Assembly: GCF_014673215.1 (NCBI RefSeq)
Contig: NZ_JACWMS010000002.1
Coordinates: 992,001-1,056,000, forward strand
Length of the DNA: 64,000 bases
Source of the DNA: Gordonia hankookensis
GTDB lineage: Bacteria > Actinomycetota > Actinomycetes > Mycobacteriales > Mycobacteriaceae
Direction of reading: 5' to 3'
In this document: positions 61,808 through 64,000 of the stretch, piece after piece
How the letters are laid out: each line of letters starts with the position of its first letter
Numbering within the stretch: the stretch's first letter is position 1
Translations under genes and position numbers: made by a program
The notes under the pieces: generated by a model
Told to the model about the DNA's origin: nothing
Database searches by the model: none
What the model saw: only the letters and a program-made list of their open reading frames with translations

Positions 61808-62077
61808 ATGGCTCTTCTGAAGAAGAAGCGGGAGCCCGAGGTCGAGCCGGTCGCCGAGACCCCATCGGCCGAGCCGGAGATCGTCATCGGCAGCGCGGTA
61901 TCGGCGACGCTCGATGACGGCACCGTCGTGGAGGCGGTCGTGGTCGACGATTTCGGCGAACAGACCGAGGCGTCGCTGACCCATATCGGATCACGCCCGA
62001 TCCGTGCCAAGCGCTGGGCCATCAAATTGGCCACCGGCGAGTTGGCCTTCACCGACACCATCGAACCGCACCACTAG
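61808..62077 (+). CDS. Small acidic conserved-looking protein, function unknown
   Basis: The 89-residue protein starts MALLKKKREPEVEPVAETPS, continues with DDGTVVEAVVVDDFGEQTEA and ends GSRPIRAKRWAIKLATGELAFTD. I do not recognise the family; the second half looks like a small beta-barrel-type fold. ATG 61808 has GGAGGAGG about 9 nt upstream, which fixes this start over an earlier in-frame one. It is the first gene after the palindromic promoter site at 61699-61720, so it is the likely target. Confidence 0.65.
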   Translation: MALLKKKREPEVEPVAETPSAEPEIVIGSAVSATLDDGTVVEAVVVDDFGEQTEASLTHIGSRPIRAKRWAIKLATGELAFTDTIEPHH

Positions 62078-62137
62078 CCGATACGAGAGCGCACTTCCCA
62101 CGTGCGACACGGCGAATTGTCAGGGGAGGGCAATCCG

Positions 62138-62377
62138 TTGCTCAGTAGTTCTGCCGAGATATTCACGTCCGAGGACCATGCGCGGATCACCGCGGCGGCG
62201 CGAGTACGCAGCCATGTCGCGTTCGATGAGGTTGCGGCGCTACGTACTCCGGGCCCCGTGTGGTCGTCGTATCTGAATGCGCTCGGGCTGCCCGATCTGG
62301 CCGACCGCGCTCGGACCAGGCTGCCCGCCGACATCGCCGACTTCGGTGCGCGCTCACGCGACGTCGGCTCACGGTGA
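62138..62377 (+). CDS. Small hypothetical protein
   Basis: The roughly 79-residue protein (LSSSAEIFTSEDHARITAAA, VRSHVAFDEVAALRTPGPVW) is of unknown family and predicted soluble and helical. TTG 62138 has GGGGAGGG 7 nt upstream and is preferred; GTG 62102 in the same frame has no ribosome-binding site. It lies 60 bp after the small gene at 61808. Coding status is moderately supported by the open frame and the RBS. Confidence 0.5.
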   Translation: MLSSSAEIFTSEDHARITAAARVRSHVAFDEVAALRTPGPVWSSYLNALGLPDLADRARTRLPADIADFGARSRDVGSR

Positions 62378-62404
62378 GATCCGCCGTACCTGTCCAGGAG
62401 CCGC

Positions 62405-63196
62405 TCAGTCGACGGTGACCAGCCAGTCACGGACTTTCGCCGGGCGATTCGTCGCGAGCCATCGAACGCCGAGATCCGCGCAGAGTTGGACGTCGACCTG
62501 CTCGTCGACCGTCCAGCAGTAGGTGACCCGACCGGCAGCGGCGGCCCTGTCCACCAGATCCGGGTTCAGCCGCAGGGTTTCCACCGACGGCCCGATGCCG
62601 GTGGCGCCCACCGCCGTCGCGGCACTGCCGCCGAGCAGGCGGGCGGTGTCGCCGAGCAGGATCGTCGGCAGCATCGGAGCGTGCCGGCGAATCCGCCACA
62701 CTCCTGCCGACGAGAACGAGATGACCACCGCGCGACTGTGATCCGCCGACGGGGGCGTCCCGACACCGAACTCGTGGAGCAGTGCCAGCAGCTTCTGTTC
62801 CACCAGGCTGCCGTAGCGCACCGGATGCTTGGTCTCGATGAACAGCCGCACGGGCCTGCGCCAATCCAGCGTCAGGGAGAGCAGCTCCCGCAGGGTCAGC
62901 ACCGACGCCTTGTCGCCTGCCGGATGCCAACTGCCGAAGTCCAGATCGCGCAGCTCCGCCAACGACATCTCACTGACCACACCGGTTCCGTCGGAGGTCC
63001 GGTCGACAGTGCGGTCGTGGACGCAGACGAGTTCCTGGTCGCTGGTCAGCCGGACGTCGCATTCGAGGCCGTCGGCGCCCTGACTCAGGGCCAGCTCGTA
63101 GGCAGCGAGGGTGTGCTCGGGGAGAGCCTCCGACGCGCCACGGTGCGCCACCACGGCCGGCTTGCCGGATCGGGAGATGTGCTCCATACCCGTCAT
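62405..63196 (-). CDS. glpQ: Glycerophosphodiester phosphodiesterase
   Basis: The 263-residue enzyme cleaves glycerophosphodiesters to glycerol-3-phosphate and an alcohol. The GDPD fold motifs are AHRGASEALPEHTLAAYELA (HR and metal-binding E), GLECDVRLTSDQ and CVHDRTVDRTSDGTG, with LFIETKHP later. No signal peptide is seen, so it is probably cytoplasmic. The ATG overlaps the stop of the upstream DUF4328 gene by 4 bp. Position corresponds to Rv3842c (glpQ1). Confidence 0.94.
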   Translation of the reverse strand: MTGMEHISRSGKPAVVAHRGASEALPEHTLAAYELALSQGADGLECDVRLTSDQELVCVHDRTVDRTSDGTGVVSEMSLAELRDLDFGSWHPAGDKASVLTLRELLSLTLDWRRPVRLFIETKHPVRYGSLVEQKLLALLHEFGVGTPPSADHSRAVVISFSSAGVWRIRRHAPMLPTILLGDTARLLGGSAATAVGATGIGPSVETLRLNPDLVDRAAAAGRVTYCWTVDEQVDVQLCADLGVRWLATNRPAKVRDWLVTVD

Positions 63197-64000
63197 GCGA
63201 CCGCCACCCAGCGTCGTGACGGTACGGGTTCGTCCTGCGGGGCACCGAAAATCGCCATCAGGCGAGTGCCGAGCCACCACGCGAACACCCCCGACACCGC
63301 CGAGCTGATGACCACCGCCGCAAGCCCGTTGGCGGACGTCTGGATCGAGCCCGAAGCCGTCGCGACGATGCGGGTGACCACCGCGATCGCGGCGAGCACG
63401 TTGACGAGCGCCCAGGCCACCCACAACTTGGTGAGCCGGCTCCGAGTGCGTTCGGCCTCGAGATCGTCGCGGATCCGTGCGACCTCGTGCAGGAGGACCG
63501 CAGCTCCCGCCACGTTGACGAGCGGTACGGCCGCGAGCAGCGCGATCTGCCACCGGGGTCGCGGGTCGCGCAGAGCGTGTCGTCGATAGGCGTCGTCGCG
63601 CAGGGTGATGATCCACCGGGTGAAGACCACGGTCGCGTAGACGAACACCCCGAACGCCACCAGCCCGGCGAAGATCACCAGGAAAGCCGATGCCCGGTCC
63701 GTCCATCCGGCGACCGGCACGGACCTGTTGACCACCAGCAGGACGTAGCGGAGCAGATGGACGATCGCGGCCAGTCCGAGGGCTCCGGCCAGGAGCCGTA
63801 GCGCGTGGAGGAGGGCGGCCGTCAGCGCCTCGAGCGGGTTGCGGTGGTCAGCGCCTGGCTCGACCGGGACGTCACGCAGGCCCCAACGCGGGACGTAGAC
63901 GTATCGCGGGATCGGCCGCGGCCCCGGCGGGACCGCCAGGCGCCGGGCCGGGATGGCCTCCGGTGGTCGGCGGGCGACCCACCGGACATGCCTGGCCCGG
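63193..64000 (-). CDS. DUF4328 membrane protein, 5' end outside the window
   Basis: The frame is open to the window edge. The visible about 268 residues begin with RWVARRPPEAIPARRL and PRYVYVPRWGLRD, typical of DUF4328 proteins, then about five to six helices (LLRYVLLVVNRSVPV, ASAFLVIFAGLVAFGVFVY, WQIALLAAVPLVNVAGAAV, LWVAWALVNVLAAIAVV). Function unknown. It is coupled to glpQ by an ATGA overlap, corresponding to Rv3843c. The GTG at 63735 is internal, not the real start. Confidence 0.85.
   Translation of the reverse strand, partial: RARHVRWVARRPPEAIPARRLAVPPGPRPIPRYVYVPRWGLRDVPVEPGADHRNPLEALTAALLHALRLLAGALGLAAIVHLLRYVLLVVNRSVPVAGWTDRASAFLVIFAGLVAFGVFVYATVVFTRWIITLRDDAYRRHALRDPRPRWQIALLAAVPLVNVAGAAVLLHEVARIRDDLEAERTRSRLTKLWVAWALVNVLAAIAVVTRIVATASGSIQTSANGLAAVVISSAVSGVFAWWLGTRLMAIFGAPQDEPVPSRRWVAVA

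Overview
The window is high-GC actinobacterial chromosome from a mycolic-acid-producing member of the Mycobacteriales. Gordonia or a close relative (Rhodococcus, Dietzia-like) is the best guess. The evidence is a nearly complete mycolyl-arabinogalactan gene island in the same order as Mycobacterium tuberculosis Rv3793-Rv3818, a mycolyltransferase carrying LGFP repeats (a Gordonia/Rhodococcus/Corynebacterium trait), and a second block that follows Rv3834c-Rv3843c. No rRNA, tRNA, insertion sequence, prophage or CRISPR array was seen.

Layout. 1-4.4 kb: the 3' end of one Emb arabinosyltransferase gene and a complete second one. 4.5-11.5 kb: accessory genes, namely an MpaB-like oxygenase, a VIT-family metal transporter, an SOS-controlled 13E12/HNH gene, mqo divergent from a LysR regulator, and a degenerate EAL plus DICT sensor. 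11.6-20.5 kb: the mycolate condensation operon fadD32-pks13-accD4. 20.8-26.5 kb: an F420-dependent oxidoreductase, a Culp6-like cutinase, a DUF732 lipoprotein and two antigen-85 mycolyltransferases. 26.8-33.6 kb: the tightly overlapped operon glf-glfT2-PAP2-ubiA-aftB, which makes UDP-galactofuranose, the galactan, and DPA, the arabinose donor for arabinan. Together the island makes galactan, decorates it with arabinan, condenses mycolic acids and attaches them.

33.8-37.8 kb: an inserted four-gene cassette (GT2 glycosyltransferase, acyl-CoA-dehydrogenase-like protein, PIG-L deacetylase, NodS-like methyltransferase) with 4-bp stop/start overlaps, followed by a GAF-ANTAR regulator. I do not recognise a described pathway for it. 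37.8-43.4 kb: divergent cell-wall hydrolase-type genes (SpoIID, PGRP amidase), a HAD phosphatase and two tandem PlsC-type acyltransferases. 43.5-47.8 kb: a metallo-beta-lactamase/Rieske fusion, a TetR regulator followed by a promoter-operator that drives no recognisable gene, and two tandem DMT-type membrane proteins. 47.8-64 kb: serS, an SGNH esterase, a 36-bp tandem repeat array, an ankyrin protein, a septum-formation protein, a zincin, a phosphatase and pheA; then an iron-linked block (DUF2470 gene, ferritin bfrB, both with IdeR-like boxes) interleaved with a CPBP protease, an AurF/DUF4873 pair and an LCP ligase; then DUF5926, a second TetR paralogue, small genes, glpQ and a truncated DUF4328 gene.

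The most unusual signals are: (1) a dispersed ~41-bp palindromic element that sits three times in frame inside two linkers of pks13 and once next to the 36-bp repeat array; (2) the GT2/ACAD/PIG-L/NodS cassette inside the arabinogalactan island; (3) promoters whose -35/-10 spacer is filled by an operator (a perfect SOS box for the HNH gene, an unknown palindrome for the fadD32 operon); (4) two paralogous TetR genes each followed by a promoter-plus-palindrome with related half-sites. Functional calls rest on reading protein motifs and gene order by eye; no database search was run.
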